Below the pieces are notes generated by a model. The model was given only the letters and a program-made list of their open reading frames with translations. It was not told the origin of the DNA and did not search any database. A DNA stretch of 5,657 nucleotides from Acidimicrobiia bacterium. Its GTDB lineage: Bacteria > Actinomycetota > Acidimicrobiia > Acidimicrobiales > Ilumatobacteraceae. The stretch is taken from positions 1 through 5,657 of the forward strand of contig JACDGA010000131.1 in NCBI GenBank assembly GCA_013815505.1. Direction: 5' to 3'. This document shows positions 5,405 to 5,657 of this stretch, in pieces; position 1 is the first letter of the stretch; each line of letters opens with the position of its first letter. A program made the position numbers and the translations under genes.

Positions 5405-5422
5405 ATGGGCGGTGTGCGGTGA
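5405..5422 (+). CDS. Five-codon leader ORF (MGGVR) coupled to the second kinase gene
   Basis: ATG GGC GGT GTG CGG TGA follows a strong AGGAG at ideal distance and ends in a GTGA overlap with the GTG start of the next gene. The only start codon available to the next gene nearby is GTG 5419: its frame has a stop at 5389-5391 and no other start between. The Shine-Dalgarno therefore serves the mini-ORF, and ribosomes finishing it would reinitiate on the kinase gene. The peptide itself is probably not functional. This is inferred from sequence layout only. Confidence 0.5.
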   Translation: MGGVR

Positions 5423-5657
5423 GCGATGCGCCGACGAGCGGCGAGCCGAACCGAGATCTCGACGCAGCCGAGGTGGTCGAGTTGGTCGTCCCCGCTGACG
5501 CCCGCTACCTCTCGGCCGTGCGGGTGCTCGCCGCAACGCTGGCGGCGGACGCGGGCTTCGACGTCGACGATCTCGAGCGGGTGCGCATCGCCGTCAACGA
5601 GCTCATGATGGCCCTCGTCGAGGCACTCGGACCTGATGACCGAGTGCGCGTCGAGTT
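5419..5657 (+). CDS. RsbW-like anti-sigma factor ATPase, second of a tandem pair, 3' partial
   Basis: The frame runs off the right edge after 79 complete codons. It opens with a polar stretch and then VVPADARYLSAVRVLAATLA (23-42), followed by VDDLERVRIAVNELMMALVEA (49-69, landmark), the usual helix and N-box region of RsbW-type proteins. It aligns without gaps to the preceding gene from about residue 21 to 65, so the two are tandem paralogues. The N-box differs: Glu61 is kept, but the Asn expected four residues on is Ala65. Loss of this Mg-ATP ligand suggests weak or absent kinase activity, although actinobacterial SigF-type RsbW proteins often have degenerate N-boxes. In actinobacteria an rsbW of this kind is commonly followed by its sigma factor gene, which would lie outside the window. 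Translation probably depends on the upstream mini-ORF. Confidence 0.8.
   Translation, partial: MSDAPTSGEPNRDLDAAEVVELVVPADARYLSAVRVLAATLAADAGFDVDDLERVRIAVNELMMALVEALGPDDRVRVE

Noticed and set aside
1..5657. CRISPR array, insertion sequence or riboswitch
   Set aside because: No regularly spaced repeats, transposase, terminal inverted repeats or recognisable aptamer were seen on reading both strands.

Overview
The window looks like a chromosomal segment of a high-GC actinobacterium. A lineage near Acidimicrobiia (Ilumatobacter-like) is my inference from overall protein flavour, not a measurement. The main support is a CarD RNA-polymerase regulator whose DNA-contacting tryptophan falls at residue 85, as in Mycobacterium tuberculosis, together with frequent GTG starts, GTGA stop/start overlaps, apparently leaderless genes and an actinobacterial-style sigma-factor partner-switching set. 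The window is densely coded, with no gap over 90 bases that lacks a gene.

Bases 1-1740 (housekeeping edge). The window opens inside cinA, which encodes a MoCF-like domain fused to an NMN-deamidase domain and carries an odd Asp/Gly low-complexity insert. A poly-gamma-glutamate hydrolase family gene lies on the minus strand, and its 3' end overlaps the 3' end of cinA by 71 bases. Divergent from it is a tRNA-Arg(TCT) gene at 1660-1732.

Bases 1741-2680. carD on the plus strand is followed by a small STAS-domain anti-sigma-factor antagonist. The latter has a TAnnnT -10 element exactly 7 bases before its ATG, so it is probably leaderless.

Bases 2690-4800 (minus strand). A PAS-SpoIIE (PP2C-type) phosphatase gene overlaps by GTGA with a YihY/BrkB-type six-helix membrane protein gene. 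They probably form a two-gene operon that converges on the STAS gene.

Bases 4800-5657 (plus strand). Two tandem RsbW/SpoIIAB-like anti-sigma ATPase genes lie divergent from the phosphatase; the second runs off the window. Just before the first is a GTTT-N16-GGGTAC element that matches the SigF/SigB-family promoter consensus. The second follows a five-codon ORF that has a strong Shine-Dalgarno sequence and a GTGA overlap.

Together the STAS protein, the SpoIIE phosphatase and the two kinases make up most of a partner-switching circuit: the kinase holds the sigma factor, the dephosphorylated antagonist frees it, and the phosphatase senses the signal. No sigma factor gene is inside the window. 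The layout and the SigF-type promoter predict one just past the right edge. The most notable points are the likely feedback promoter, the duplicated kinase pair in which the second lacks the N-box Asn, the mini-ORF coupling, and the phosphatase coupled to a membrane protein.
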